Below, in pieces: positions 47,117-60,595 of a DNA stretch of 64,000 bases. This DNA is from Leuctra nigra. Taxonomy: Eukaryota > Arthropoda > Insecta > Plecoptera > Leuctridae. The position numbers and the translations under genes are program-made. The stretch is from assembly GCA_934045905.1 (NCBI GenBank), contig OW203766.1:28824309-28888308 (forward strand). Reading direction: 5' to 3'. The stretch's first letter is position 1. Each line of letters begins with the position of its first letter. The notes under the pieces were generated by a model. The model worked only from the letters and a program-made list of their open reading frames with translations, was not told where the DNA came from and searched no databases.

Positions 47117-49352
47117 CTGCAAGAAGAGAAATAACAATGTTTAGATGATGAAACATGAAAGCTTTTACAGAGTACAGATTACGAGTTAAGACCCGCTGTA
47201 ATTAATGTATAATACTCCTGCGATGTTCAAGTAATAATTAGTGATAATTAGGTATCAAAATAAGCCACTTAAAAATAAAGTATTTCTTCGAAGATCTTTC
47301 TGAAAATTGTTAATAATTTAGTAGAAAAGTATGTTTTGAAATTTGTTAAAATGATTGTGTTCAACTTAGCAAAGCGTTAATGTAGTAGTAAAGAAAATAA
47401 TGTTATACGTATAGGTATATTTTGTACATAAAGTGAAATATACATAGGAAGGTTCAGTAAATTGTTACAACAGGTTTCTGTGTGGAGGTGCCAGGTTTTG
47501 ACAACACCTCAACAGCAAATTTATTCTCGCATGGCGTTTTATAGTTAAAAACAATCTGCACGACATTTATCAATTACACTTAATTACTGAATAAAATCTA
47601 CCTTCATTTCCTCATTAAAAGTAATCACATAATCTACAAGGTGCCGATTTCCTTCATCCCCTCTTCTCTTAACACAATCCGTCTTCTTAAGAAGAAAAAA
47701 TATAATGATGTTCGGAATCCTCGAGGAAAAATTGGAAAGATGTTATTCTCGTGATATCAGTGACAAAAGACTTTGTAAGAAGAGTGTGGGGGATAACTCA
47801 AAGTCGCTAAGATAAATTGCATCGTTAGCTTGTATAGAAACCCTTACCATGAAAAAATCTAATTATGTAGGTATTAAAACTTGAGCGAATTAGTATAGTG
47901 ATGAAAAAACTTCTTGTATGTTACGTGGGAAATCTGTTGAAGAAAGCTAAGCGGAAAATATCTGGTGTTATTATAAAATAGAGAATATTGTAGAAGAGCA
48001 AGCAAGAGGTTGAATTACAAGAAGGGTTCTAATGAACACTAACAAAGCATAGGATTACATTGTAGTAAAAACTTAAAGCGTCTTAAAAGTAAATTGCTCC
48101 TCATAAGTTTTCGAATATTGTAAATTTCAGTGAGGGTAGCACCGCTGAGTTTATTTCTTACGTGCCAAAGTAAACGATTTTTCTGAAAGATATTACCTAA
48201 TTGTAGGAGAAGCAGTAATAAGTCCGCTGAAAACGCTTGATTATAATTTTGTTACAAAGTTAAAGGTGCTTTACGCTAAAACCAGAATACGAGCAAATTT
48301 CCAAACAAATAAGTTTCAGCACGACGAGGGGCTTTGCTAATTAGCAAGATTTGATGTACTATTCGAGAAATTAACAAGAAATTTAATTCCGAAGAGATGT
48401 AAACCGAAGTGGCAAAAATAATGATGTTGTTTAATCAGCTTTCGCGGTCTAGCGAAGAGGATTTTCAAAGACGCTCCCAACTCGAATCCCAAAACTTCAA
48501 ACTTAAATTTAATTACTTAAACTTAATTAATAATTAAACTTGAAAAGAAAAACGTTTCTTCCGACTAAATTAGTGTGATGTTCATTAACATCCACACCGA
48601 ATGGTCGGAAATTCATCCCGCAAGTCTTATTCAACAGTGTATTCCCTGATCCCCCCGTCGCCGCGCTGTTTGACAGATCGGGGGGTCACGGGTCACCGCT
48701 CATGCCACTTCCATCAGAAGCTACTTTAGCGAGGTCCAGATAGTAAACGCGTCCTCCCAGATCCAGGTGATTGATCTCGCGTCGCAGGGCATCGCGGAAA
48801 CTTAACGCTGGGAGGCGTTGCGATCGGATTGTGGGGAGAGAGTGATGAAATGAGAATCGGAGTAGTCTTTTAGTAGACTTTCAGAGAGGACGAAAGGCTC
48901 GGGGGTTTTATTATAACGAGGGCAAAAAGCACTTTGATTTCAGTGTTATATTATTTATAAGTTAGAGTCGGTTTTTCATTGCTCCTCGGATAAATTTAAA
49001 CAATTGATAAGATCTATATTGCATGGCAATTCAGTCAATTCCATTCCTGGAATACCAACTTTATGGCTGTTAAACTTAAAAATTGATTTAAAACAGCATT
49101 GAAATACCAGTCCTTATTCGTTAAAAATATTGAAATATTGAGATAACAATAATTTTCAGTACAATAATGATTCAAGTAGCGTGCTTTATTAAGAACTTTG
49201 AAAGTGTAGTAATAAGGACGAGAAAAATAAAACCTATTATGAACAGTTCAAAGTTTACAAACATCCATCTTGAAGGTCAGACATAACCGTGACAAGTTAT
49301 CACTGAATCAATGTTTATTTATGACGTAGTATCATTTATGCATGAGTTCCCC
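47117..49352. other. Unassigned stretch with a GC-rich patch at 48.6-48.85 kb
   Basis: The interval 48590-48850 is GC- and CpG-rich (including GATCCCCCCGTCGCCGCG), in contrast to its flanks, but no exon is apparent. It is a candidate regulatory element. Confidence 0.3.
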
Positions 49353-49611
49353 CCACCCCCACCCCCCACGCCAAATCCATTTAAGACGCGAGACGGGACG
49401 AGATCCTTTCTTAATCCTCCAATTTCAACTAGACTAATTAATCAGAACGTCAGTTCGGGCGAGGAGTGAGACTAGCTGGAAGTGACGTGGCCTTCATCAA
49501 CACTCGGCCGCCCCCACCCCCTCCCCCACCCCCTCCCCATGGCGTTTAACAAGCGTGGTGGAGACAAGAGGCAAGATATCTCCCCCCTCCCCATCCCAAT
49601 CCCCTCCCCAC
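49353..49611 (-). promoter_or_regulatory. Cluster of three G-quadruplex motifs
   Basis: C-rich blocks at about 49349-49371, 49511-49538 and 49580-49611 give G-runs on the minus strand. The middle one has five G-runs of 4-5 bases separated by single A or T, an almost ideal quadruplex pattern; on the plus strand it could form an i-motif. Confidence 0.6.
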
Positions 49612-52600
49612 GGCCGAGCAAAATACGAGTCGTACTAACAGCGTTAGAACATTTATGTAGGGGATGTTTAAAATGTAAATAAATTGTAATTCCAATTTAA
49701 GAGCTCTTTAATTTATCTGTTACGAGCTCTTTTGTTTAGATTTTAAAACCGATACGAGCGTAACGTTTCTACAAAAGCTTTTTAGTGGAAAAAGAAGTAG
49801 TCGTTTTCGAGCTTTCAAAGGAAATACAGTTGAAATTTCAAGTACTCCATGAAATTCGATACTCACAGAGAGAATATTTCAGTTCTTTTAATTAATGAAC
49901 GCAATTAAAAAATACAACCGTAATTTTTATTCCGACAAAAAGCTCGAGACACTTCCAACGAGAGCTCTTGAGGAAACCTGGCGCCTCCACCGCGTTAACG
50001 CGATGCACACGTTCTTCCTTTGTGTACACGAAATTCGGGAGAAGCAATTTGTTAAAAAGAAACTAATTATACGGAATTCTTGAAGGCGTATTACAAAATC
50101 CACGGACTAAAATGGTCCACATAAGTAGAACGAGTCCTTGCCAATTTCCTCTCTCAGCAGTCTTTGTCATTAGGCCAATAGTTTACATGCAAATAAGGAG
50201 GCAAATTGTAGACTCGACATGAGGACGTAATTCCGTCGACGAGATGGACGTAAACGACCGCCTGGAGTTCACGTCCCCCGAGCAAAGAATAGAGAGGAAG
50301 ATGGGAAGGATTACATGAAGAGCAGGATACTTTCCTTCTTGTTTACATCCGCCATTACCAAGGCAACGACGCAACTATGTATTGTGTTTTGTAAACCGCA
50401 AGGAGAGGGCGGTTGTGTTCAAGTAGAATGTGCGGCTCTAGGACACACATTATAGTGCAATTTTCGGTTGAAAGTAGAATGTGGTGCTCTCCGGCATATT
50501 GTTGTTAGTTGCAAGTAGAATGTGAGGCTTTAGGACACATTATGACAGTTCCGTTTGTTAGGCAGTATTTGTGGCTTTTTAGAATAAAACCAGTCATGGT
50601 TAGTCTAGGATTACGTGTTTGAAACTAAAATATCAGTTACCTATAGATGCACGTTGATGTATAGTATACGACTTTCGATGAGTATGGCTCCAATGCACAC
50701 AATTTCAGGTGGCAAAACTTTAAATAAAAACACTTCACAACTCTTGGTCACCAGTTTTATCCAGAATCCAACATATAAAAGTTAGAATCACTTCTCCACA
50801 ACGAAAAGCCAGATTGTCTAACTTTTAGCTCAAAGTAAAAGAAGAGGAAAAAACAGTTATTCCTTACAAAAGACACGGGCAATAAAATATCTCTAGAGTC
50901 AAATGAAATTCAGCAGGGTTGCATCAATTTCATCTAATCTTCGTCTCTTGAAATAAAAAAGGAGGCATGCTAGGGGAGGGATTTAATGGAGTGAGGGTCT
51001 GACATAATCGAGAGTAATTTATCTCAAGGAGTAACGAAATGAAGCTATCTTGTCTGGACTAGATATGTGTCTGTTTTGATTTACTATGTGGGCGGCCGAG
51101 AAGAAGATGCGGACGATGATTGATTTGGCGGTGGCAGGGAACTCGGGGTTACTTCGGACTGTTTCGAGTAGGGAGATTCGACTGAGTTAGTTGTAGTGTG
51201 AAGATCGACAAGCAAAACACTCTCACAACTTACAATAATACATAATCAGATCTTCAATAGTAGGTAACAAGTGTAAGTTTTTATTTTGTGTCAACATGAA
51301 TACGTGTTCAAAAAGTTTGGAGCATTTTGCCTCGAGTGTGGACTTGAGACATGAACTTTATGATAAGATATTATACACATAACAAAATTTACATCCCGTA
51401 TCCCGTTGAGGATATCTAGTTTTTAACTTAAAATATTTTAATTTTTGTAAATATATTCAAGTTACAAAACATTCGGAGTTTTTTTTGGCAACGGGACTTG
51501 TGAAAATAAGTTAATAGACTGCTGGGATGTAGATTTAAAAAAATTATTTGAGTCAACAGTCATTATTCATTTTTTTTTAGGCTTTGTGAGTGAAAAATTA
51601 ACGATGTTAAAATCATCTTCTATAATATTCACCCAACGGGAAAAACATTTCCCGCATAATAACCTTTTTTCACGTTCTCGCACTATGGATTGATTTGATT
51701 TGATGCTATGAACTATGTAAATGTTCGTAATATCGCCCCTAAATCTTCGTATCCTAAAATAGGACATAAAAACATCCATTCGTCCCCGAAAGTTAAGGAT
51801 CGGTCAACATTAGACAAATTGAATTTGTATCGTACCTGTGTATAACTTGATCAACCTCTGACTTGGTCGACGGGTGAGATGGTGGGAGGTCGGAGGGGAG
51901 AGGGAGGCAGGTGTGAAACACTATTTTGTTTTGCATTCTGCCGTCGCCTCTCTCCGAGGAATAACAATGCGCCGATGATACGGGGTTCGAATCTCGCCGA
52001 GGACGGATACAGCTTTTGTTCGTGGAAATCACGTGCGACTCGCGTTATTTATTTCTCACCGCGCATGTCTGAGGGACAGACTTTCGTCGCTCTACAGAGA
52101 CGAGTTTCATGTAAAGTCAGTGGAATTACTCGATGAGTCGGTTTGTATGTCGTAAACACGAGCGTTTCTGTGATGCAACAATATGAACATTATGACATTG
52201 TAAGAAATGTCCTAGAAAAATAGCATGATCCTCTATATAATTACCATTGAATATTTTGTATAAATTATGAACTAAAAAAGTCGTAGGTAAGGTTCTTTTT
52301 GATTCAAATACACATGAAAAATATGATATAGCCTCCACACATTTGTGTGTATTGTAACTTCATTTATGATCCCTATTTGCCATTGGCACTTGCTCAAGGA
52401 ATAAATCATATTTTTGATACATACATATTTCATGTTTTACATGTTTGTACATGTTTGTAATTTATAATAATTCTAGCATTAATCATATTTCTTATATTTA
52501 CAATTTACAATAATGTTATACTGTGTCCTTGAGGCGTCCATTTTATAATGGCAGTGTTTTAAATAAAGTTATCTCTATGTATCTTGATACATATATGTTT

Positions 52601-52931
52601 CTTATTTAAAATGAATTCTAAAAATATTCTCCAATGGTGTTGTTGAAATGTTTGCCCGAAAGGTGTAAAAGCAATTCTGTCAGGTGTAATAATTAGCTCA
52701 TTAGACTGTGAAATATTTCCATGACGTAATCCTCGGAAACAGTTGTTTACGTTGATGCTCGAATGATGGGGTTGGAAAATGCCAATGTAAATAGAGAACC
52801 CGAGGCCAGGAAAAACAAAAAATTTAATACCTACCTACCAGGATTAATGAAAAGCTTGTGATGTTTTCCAATATTTTCAGGAATTTGAATATTATTTTAA
52901 TGGATATGCAATGCAAAATATCGTGTAGGTA
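49612..52931. other. Long unassigned stretch
   Basis: No exon recognised. A degenerate three-unit repeat lies at 50418-50545. A B-box-like GGGGTTCGAATCTCGCC near 51984 has no convincing A box. Confidence 0.3.
50418..50545. repeat. Degenerate tandem repeat, about three units
   Basis: AAGTAGAATGTG starts three times within this stretch, each time followed by a GGCTCTAGGACACA- or TGCTCTCCGGCATA-like block. The unit length is uneven (about 45-50 bp). The AAGTAGAATGT core also occurs in the 41-bp minisatellite at 29338-29752. Confidence 0.5.
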
Positions 52932-54425
52932 CACTAGGAAAACGCTCGGTGTAACGCGTTGATGAGCGAGCACCGACACGCACGACATCGTCAATCAAGC
53001 ACGATCCATTCAATCAAAGATAACTAACTATACATTATTTATTACCAATTTTCCCTGCAACTTTTCATAAACACTCTGGATCAATTAAATAACATATTAT
53101 TGTACTGATATTTTTCCATCAATCTCTTTGGACAGATATTCAAACACTTAAAACAGCAATAAGTCTGTAAATTCTTGACCGATTGGGCTGGAAATGTGTA
53201 AAATATGATGTTATCTAGTCAAAACGTCGTTTTCATAACTGTGAAACACAATCCATATCGTAAAATAAATTATTTTAGATAAGGTATACCTATACCTATG
53301 TATATGAAATACATACATTACATTTTGACTACATTATGTATTGCAATATGATCAACTAAGAAAAGAATCTGTCTTACTTGATATTGAGAATAGCCATCTA
53401 TAAACTTTGCTTTGCTACATAGAGCAACCCAGAATGCAGTGGAATTTCTGTTTTGAAATGTCATTTCTGACAGTTATTAAAACTGTCAATAAGTGCATCT
53501 ATGTTCTTGACTGGTAGGGCTGAAAATTTGTAAAATAAGAGACAATGTTGGTCTGAACGACCATGCAAAATATGAGTTTGATTGATCAGATTAATCGAAG
53601 ACCATTTGATAGGTCAAATGGTGGTGTGGCTATAGGCCGTTTTAAATTAAGTATACAAATGAAAAATATTGGTGCCAATCCTTGCTAAGTTTTAAGTTGC
53701 CAATCCTTGCTAAGTTTTAAGTTGATCGATTAAACCTTTATGATTGAACGGTTCCTTGTTAATTTTCAAAAATCACAGGATCTCGTTCAAAAAATATACC
53801 TGGGACCACCCATATGATATGATATTAGTGTGTACACAATATCAGATCAATCTGTTGAACGGTCATTATTAGTTTCATATCGTTTAAAACTTTCTGCTCT
53901 AACTACCTTGCCTTGTAGATTCGAAGTCGCCGTGAATTTGACAGCCAACACGCAAAAAGTCCCTAAAATGACAAAAACTTTTGAAAATAACGACAGATTA
54001 GAGTGAAAATTGGCAAAAATACCTTAAATGTTGGTACCAATGACCATGCGAAGTTTTTAGTTAGTCGGTCAATCGGTTCCAGTTTAAATTTCAAAAATCA
54101 CAGGAAAAATTGTTTCAAATTTGAACCAATTGGAGGATTTGGCTGAATTTTTTTTTGATTGGGTACAATGTTGGTTGCAATGACTTTGCTAAATTTCAAA
54201 TTGATCGAACCAACCAATCGAAAGATAATTTTTATAAAATTTGAACCAATCACAAGATATCGTTCAGAAAAGATCCCAGGGATCGCATAGAATACGTTAG
54301 TATGTGTACAAAATTTCAGATCGATTGGTTGTGCGGTTTGACCTGGGCAGTGCAGGCAAAAAAAAAAAAAACACACAGAGAAAGTGCCATAAGAGTACCG
54401 TGGTGACGCTCGCTACGCTCGCTCA
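52932..54425 (+). repeat. Dispersed repeat family R1, copy C (longest)
   Basis: The ends match copies A and B: ACTAGGAAAACGCTCGG... at the left and GACGCTCGCTACGCTCGCTC at the right. At about 1490 bp it is some 600 bp longer than A and B. The extra sequence lies mainly in 53000-53640, so it may be closer to the full element. A 26-bp tandem duplication (TGCCAATCCTTGCTAAG) lies near 53672-53722. No coding region is convincing. Confidence 0.75.
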
Positions 54426-55807
54426 AAAACTAGGAATGGATTATAATATTTACTATTTCACCATGAAATACGAAGGGAATATTTAATTTTATAAACAAAA
54501 GAAATATAAAACCACACAAAATCTCTTTATGTTATTTGTTTTTCTCGTTACAAAATTAAATCCATCAAATAAAAATGATCAGTATTTTATACATAACCCC
54601 GAAGAGTGTGTTAATAATAATATTTGAAAGTAAAAATTGTTGATATGTTTTTTTTATTTGTCAAATTGGACAACGGCGCGCTCAAAACGCCACTGGCGAG
54701 AATTATTTAATCTAAAACAATATAATGTAATTCAGAAGTAAATGAATCACATAGCATTAGTAATATAGCACAGTTGAGGTGCTACAATTCAAAACGCATT
54801 TTGTCCATTTTAATTTTTTTTTCTGTTAGTGGTGAAAAAACATGACGAGCAACAATGTCTACGCAGTCTGATACTCGAGCTTGTAAAACTCACATTAAAC
54901 CAAAATGTAATTAATTATGTAAACAAATGATTTCGTATCTCTTCCATGCTAATGCCAATAGAAAATCGCGCTTATCTCTCTGTTTAATGTTTATGGACAC
55001 GTTTATTTTTAAATGTAGCTCCTCAATTAGAAAATATTGAATTAAACATCACATTGGGCAGTAACTAAATTTGAACAACCAGACGACCATTCCTCTTACA
55101 TTCACGTCACACGTCTCAGCAAAAGCTCCCCCCCCCCCCCCCCCCCCGACATATTCCGCCGACCCAGCAATGTCTTGCAAAGGTACAAGAGAGATCGAGA
55201 TAGGCGAGCTTAGAGGCCGGCTAAATGAAGTAAAGGGATTCGATGCGGGTTATTTGTTCACGAAGGCCTGCTAATTACGTGTCTTTTGTGTTATTTCTCT
55301 TCGCGATGACTGTACGTGCGACTAGCATGGGTTTCTAAGGAAGAGTACAGTCCGGGTGAGTGAATAGTGAACACAGATGGAAGGATGCACAATGGGATGA
55401 GTAGAGGAATTGTTGGAGTCTGAGTGCTCCATTGTATACTTCTTCGCTCCACGGCAGAATACAAACAGCGTCCGAGTGCACTTCGAGAGTTCGGGAAAAA
55501 TGCACTTGTGTAGGTCATAATATCCTATTATTCCATTATCTCCCTAGGAAGAGAGCAATTATTTTATGAATTATTACTTAAAAAGCAAAGATCTTTGTGA
55601 AGAAGTGCATTTTACTGGAGCTGAGATGTTATCATATTTCTTAATTTGAAGTCGCAGCACACTGCAGTTCATATTTGTTACTTTGAAAAAATGTTGAAAA
55701 ATTAGGGCGTCTTTTAAGAGTATGAAGAAAAGAAACCACAGGCAAGTTCCATATAGTTATCTTTAACACTTTTTTGCTTTGTGTTTAATTATGATCATGA
55801 TTGAAGA
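54426..55807. other. Unassigned stretch with a C20 tract
   Basis: A run of 20 C lies at 55128-55147. No exon was recognised. Confidence 0.3.
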
Positions 55808-55905
55808 ATAGATCAAGCACGGACGGTCGTGGCTTATTAATAGGGAACCTTCCCAGCATGTTGCTCTTGACTGAGAAAAACCTCAGTCAGGACGAACCAG
55901 CGACG
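55808..55905 (-). mobile_element. Body fragment of SINE family S1
   Basis: CGTGGCTTATTAATAGGGAACCTTCC, the CTGAG...CTCAG palindrome and CAGTCAGGA align in order with 60260-60350. The tRNA-like head and the tail are missing. Confidence 0.6.
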
Positions 55906-57904
55906 TCAACACAAGATAATATCAAACGATTTAAAAAAAAACTTCATTATGATTTACAATATTACATTAATAACTATACAACGATAAATTAGTAAAATCA
56001 CAGCCACTTCTCTAACGGCCTTTAACAAAGACGCAGCTAAAATTACATTCCCATCTAAGTACGTAATTTGATGCTTCTCATTTCGCCTGGTTTTGTCATA
56101 TTCCATACATAACCAGATAGCTCTGTGAAATGTGAATGTGGCTGGCATTTCAGATTAATATAAGGGAGCGACTATTTGCATAGGCCGACAGGAAAATGAC
56201 GTTTCATTGTTCGAATAATTCCCGACTTCGAGACGCGATTCTGAAAGACGTCGCGACGCCAATCGCAATTCCGTTAGAACAATGACGTCATATACATCCA
56301 TCTTGGACGCCGGAATATACAATGCTGCTCAGTGGCGTAATCGTCGTAAGAGTTAGTGCATGAGTTAAAATTAGCTCCGTCAAAATGAATTCTGGATTTA
56401 AAACTAACTATAGGTACACTTGGCCAAGTAAAAAAGATCGTTGAACAAATTTCAATGACTGCATTGTCATGTTCCATAACAATGAATGCTTGTTATTATC
56501 ATTGAAATGATAAGTCACCTACAAGAGTGAGACAAGAAGATCGCTTAGACTGACTTCTGATGGGGCGATCTAACATTTTTCAGTCTTAATGCGCGATAAT
56601 TTTTAGTTGTGCCAAATGTATCTAATCAGTTGATTCAATTCGATTATACGAACCAAACCCAAAAACATTTACAAATAATATATAAAATACTTCTTGGAAA
56701 TAATTAGAATTAATACATTCTTCGCAGAGAGTAAACTCCAAGAGTACCTTATACCATAAAGGCAATACATACCTACATAACAATGAAATACGTTTGCCTT
56801 ATTCTTGCTTCTCATGATATAGGGTTGTTTCACCCCTTTCATTTGCAAAACAAGTGGTTTGAATACCTACTTTCAATTACTCAGAAGTATAATAAAACAG
56901 AAACAAGTTGAAAAACACTCAACATTTCTTGGATTGTGACAGTGCGTGTCACCGGAGTTTGTGGCTAATAAACTCTACTATAGACGCCGGCGTCGACGCC
57001 AATAAATCCGGCGCCAAGTGTCATAAAAGTCGAATCAAACGCACGCTTGGCTCGTTCAATAATACTTTAAAAGGCTGTAATCCAGATGGGCGTTAGCGAG
57101 TCGCCGCCACAAAGGGTGCAGTGTTTCGCAAGGTTTCGAGGTTGCTTTTCTAATAATTTGGGTTTAAAAATTATTAAAATTTTAACATTCACTTAAAAAA
57201 AAATTATATGCACAATATTTCAAACAATCTGCAAATATTTCGAATACATGAAGTTGTCGTCTAAGTATGTGCATTTTGGAGTGAAATTTATTCAAATTGA
57301 ATTTTCAATTTTAACATTTTACTCTACAAAAGGAAGACAAGAGGATAAAATAAAAGGATAAAAGGAGGATACTTTTGGACTTATTTTGCTTTTCGCAATT
57401 TACGTATCATAGTTTCCTGTAATTTTCTTGGAGATTTTAAACAATTAAATTAAACACTGTTTCGTAAAGGTTTGATTGTATTTCACTGTGCTCAATCTTA
57501 CATAAAAAGCAATAAATATAAAAAGTCAATTTCGCGTATCAAATCTAAACTATCCATCACACAATGTGCTTGCTATTCATTCTGTAAACACACGCAGCTA
57601 CGCCACTGGTCTCAACACTGATACGGACCGACATGAAACTAGCAACGAAACCGCGATCACGGAATCTCACTCTATAGCCTATACATGATGATATTTCAGG
57701 GCGTCGTCACGAGAGAGAGAAAAAATCGAGAAATTTCCCCCCGATGTCAAAAGAATAACAAGGTTTCATCCTCCTTCCATCTCCCCGACGACCGACGGAA
57801 TGACGACGATGACGGCCAGCTCGTGACGTCATCACAGATCAACACGATATACTTCGAATATCACAACGACGGAGACGAGAGGAGAATGGAGAATTAGATT
57901 CTTT
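55906..57904. other. Unassigned stretch
   Basis: No exon recognised. The perfect palindrome GACGCCGGCGTC lies at 56983-56994 within a GC-richer patch (56940-57130). Confidence 0.3.
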
Positions 57905-57995
57905 ATTCGATGTTTAACGACGCACTGATGTGACGCCGAGGATAATGGACTTCGAGAATGATTATAAGATGGAAGGGTTGGTAGAACTGTAATGG
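57905..57995 (-). mobile_element. Tail fragment of SINE family S1
   Basis: TTTAACGACGCACTGATGTG, the following GCCGAGGATAATGG and AGATGGAAGG align, with gaps, to 60163-60255. It is strongly diverged. Confidence 0.45.
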
Positions 57996-60149
57996 ATGAA
58001 AAACAGAAGTCAGATGGAAATGAAAATAACATTTTCAAGGAATTATGGTTCAAATTAAAGATCTGGGATGTCAAAGAGATGCTGAAAAGAAGTTGCGTCC
58101 GCAAGTAGATATTTGCGGATGTCAGTCCTCAACACCACAAGACCGTGTGCTAATCTTATGGACGGAATCCAGCAGACTCTGGCCACTTGCGTCGATAAAT
58201 CTGGAAATTCTTTTGAGCATGAGGCTGATAATATTGAAAATGAATGCAAAATGTGTATACCTTAAAAATATCATAATAGTTAGCTGTGTGTGTTGAATGG
58301 CATAACAATGATTAGTTTGCTTGTGAGATACTAGACCAGTGTCCGAGGTTATATTGATAAATTCTTAGCTTCTGAAATATAAGGATTTCCTTTCTAAGAT
58401 TGTGTTGTGGAATCCTTACTTGTGCGAGCCGGTCATGATAATAAAAGCTTTTACTTGAACTTTACGGTGACCCTCGACCCAATTCGTAGATCCCGATTAT
58501 GACTTACATAAATAGCGACTAAAAGAGATAACAAATAATAATAAAGTATGGCCTCTAATTCCAAATAACTTTCATACTCCTCAACAATATTCGATGGAGA
58601 GTTTATTTCGTTGTGTCAAATTTCTTTCAAACATGAAGACATTTCATGCTGAGTCAATTCTATTTTAAAACAGTTTATTGATACACGAAGACCCAATGAT
58701 CAAGCAAACTTTCTGGAGCAAATTTGAAGTGCGATTTTCTTTGTTTCCCAGCAGAGACGTCGGCAGCTAATTGCGAACGATGCGCTTCTACACGGATCTG
58801 GAGAGGTGAACGTGAGATTGGGAACGATGGAGTCTGCAGGGGGGGGGGGGGGAGGACGGCGGGGTAAATTGGATTATTTTGGAAACGACGTCTAGGTACG
58901 GAAGGGGGTTCAGAGTGGAGGGGGGGGGGGGGGAACTCGAGGCGCAGAGGGATGATAACTTGTGATAACAGGAGGAAGATGATCTCTGGATGCTGGATGG
59001 AACGGAAGATTAACTTCTGATGAGGCTAATATGGCTATTGTTCCGGGTTTTATCGCGACGAGGAGATCGGTGTGATTTTAGTCGTGTCGCATTCGAGGCG
59101 AATAGACACGGTTCACAAATTTAACAGGAAAAGTGGCATGTACAGTAAAAAGTAAACTCTAAACAAGAATTTCGTGGAAAACAAAATGAAATAATACATT
59201 ATTGGCTTAGATTTTAGTAACCGTTTCATTAAAATGTGAACCAAGATTATATGTTTTTTATGCATCAGTTTTGGTTTTTCTTTAGCTGTTTGTGATCCAT
59301 TTTGTTTCCAAGACTTCGCCATGACGCTTCTACTCCTCCAGTTGTGTCAGCCTCCTAACTTCAAGTAGGCCGTGAGCTTGAGGAGGTTCTATCCGTCATT
59401 ATCGTGTTTGCCGCTAAGTAGGCGCTAGTGGTCTGAACGTGCTAGTGGAGTATTCACCTATCTGGTGATATGTGTCTACGAACTGTATTGCAAATCTAGA
59501 TGAAATTATTATTTTATACCAATTAAGCTCACAAGAGATGTAGTTAGGAATGAACAATAATGATAAAGTTGTACAATTTTCAGCAAACACCTTTTATCCA
59601 AGCTTGTACTCTCCACAAAGGATATGAATCTGACATTGCCGAATAAACCAGTCGGTGAAATATGGTTTTAAATTGCTAATTTGAAATATATTTAAAAAAT
59701 AGGCTTATATATTTTATTTAATAATAACTCTGTCTAGTCTACAAAGTGAAGCTATATTCCCGGCGCAAAAAGTTTGTCGAATTCTCCAAAACGTTTATTT
59801 TTTTTGCTTCTGGTGCATCACGACGTCTCTTCGCGCCGATCTCAAAGGACGAAGTGAAATTATATTTCACGCCCGAGTAAATACTTCCGTCTCTTGGCTG
59901 ATGGAGTTAGCGTCGGAGTCGTACGTAACTCGCTGCTCGAATCAAACGTCTAACTCGCTGCAGCCGAGACGAGGCACAGGGGCTCTGTGTCACTGCACCA
60001 GCCAGACGGGATAAACAGGAGCGGAGTTGAAAAACAAGGTGGAAACCGCGCTACGTAACACCTGGATATCGAACCAAGGGGATTGAATTAGCTCCTTGAT
60101 CAAAATCAATCAACTGGATGCTGTGTAAAACATCACACCGGTTTGAGAC
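57996..60149. other. Unassigned stretch with two G14 tracts
   Basis: Runs of 14 G lie at 58839-58852 and 58920-58933, about 80 bp apart. No exon was recognised. Confidence 0.3.
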
Positions 60150-60421
60150 ATTTTTTGTCTGGGGTTTAACGTCGCACTGTTCTGCAGCGAGGCTAATGGC
60201 GACGGATGAATGATTATGATGATGATTGGGAGATGATGGTGAAGATGGAAGGTGGGAAGGAGGCGTTCGTGGCCTATTAGTAGGGTACCTTCCAAGCATT
60301 TGCCTGTCGACTGAGGGAATACCACGAAAAAAGACCCAGTCAGGAAGGACGGCCGCGGGAATCGAACTCGGGTCTCCAGAATACAAGTTCAGAGCGTTAC
60401 CACTCAGCCAACCTGTTCCGT
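60150..60421 (-). mobile_element. tRNA-derived SINE, family S1, near-complete
   Basis: On the minus strand the head has a clear A box (TTGGCTGAGTGGTAACG) and B box (GAGTTCGATTCCCG). The body includes CTGACTGGGTC, AATGCTTGGAAGGTACC and an ATCATC-rich segment, and it ends GACGTTAAACCCCAGAC followed by six A. Length is about 270 bp. Related copies lie at 36836-37112, 55808-55905, 57905-57995 and 60445-60595. Confidence 0.8.
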
Positions 60422-60444
60422 AAGACATTTTGTGCTGTGTTTTG

Positions 60445-60595
60445 ATGATGCGACAAGATGACCAAGTTTAGTTAGTAACCTTCTTTCCGCCACGAGAAAT
60501 AATTCAGTCAGAAAAGTAAGCAGCGGTAATCGAATCCGGAGCGTCCGGATATTTGTCTATCACCTAAATCAATTTCATCAGCTTTTTTTTAACAA
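60445..60595 (-). mobile_element. Second, degenerate S1 SINE copy in tandem
   Basis: On the minus strand a B-box-like GGATTCGATTACCG and the body block TTTTCTGACTG...TTTCTCGTGG correspond to the neighbouring copy. Both have the same orientation, with only about 25 bp between them. Confidence 0.5.

Noticed and set aside
51960..52010. tRNA or SINE head near GGGGTTCGAATCTCGCC
   Set aside because: A B-box-like motif alone; no A box at the right distance and no shared body with other repeats.
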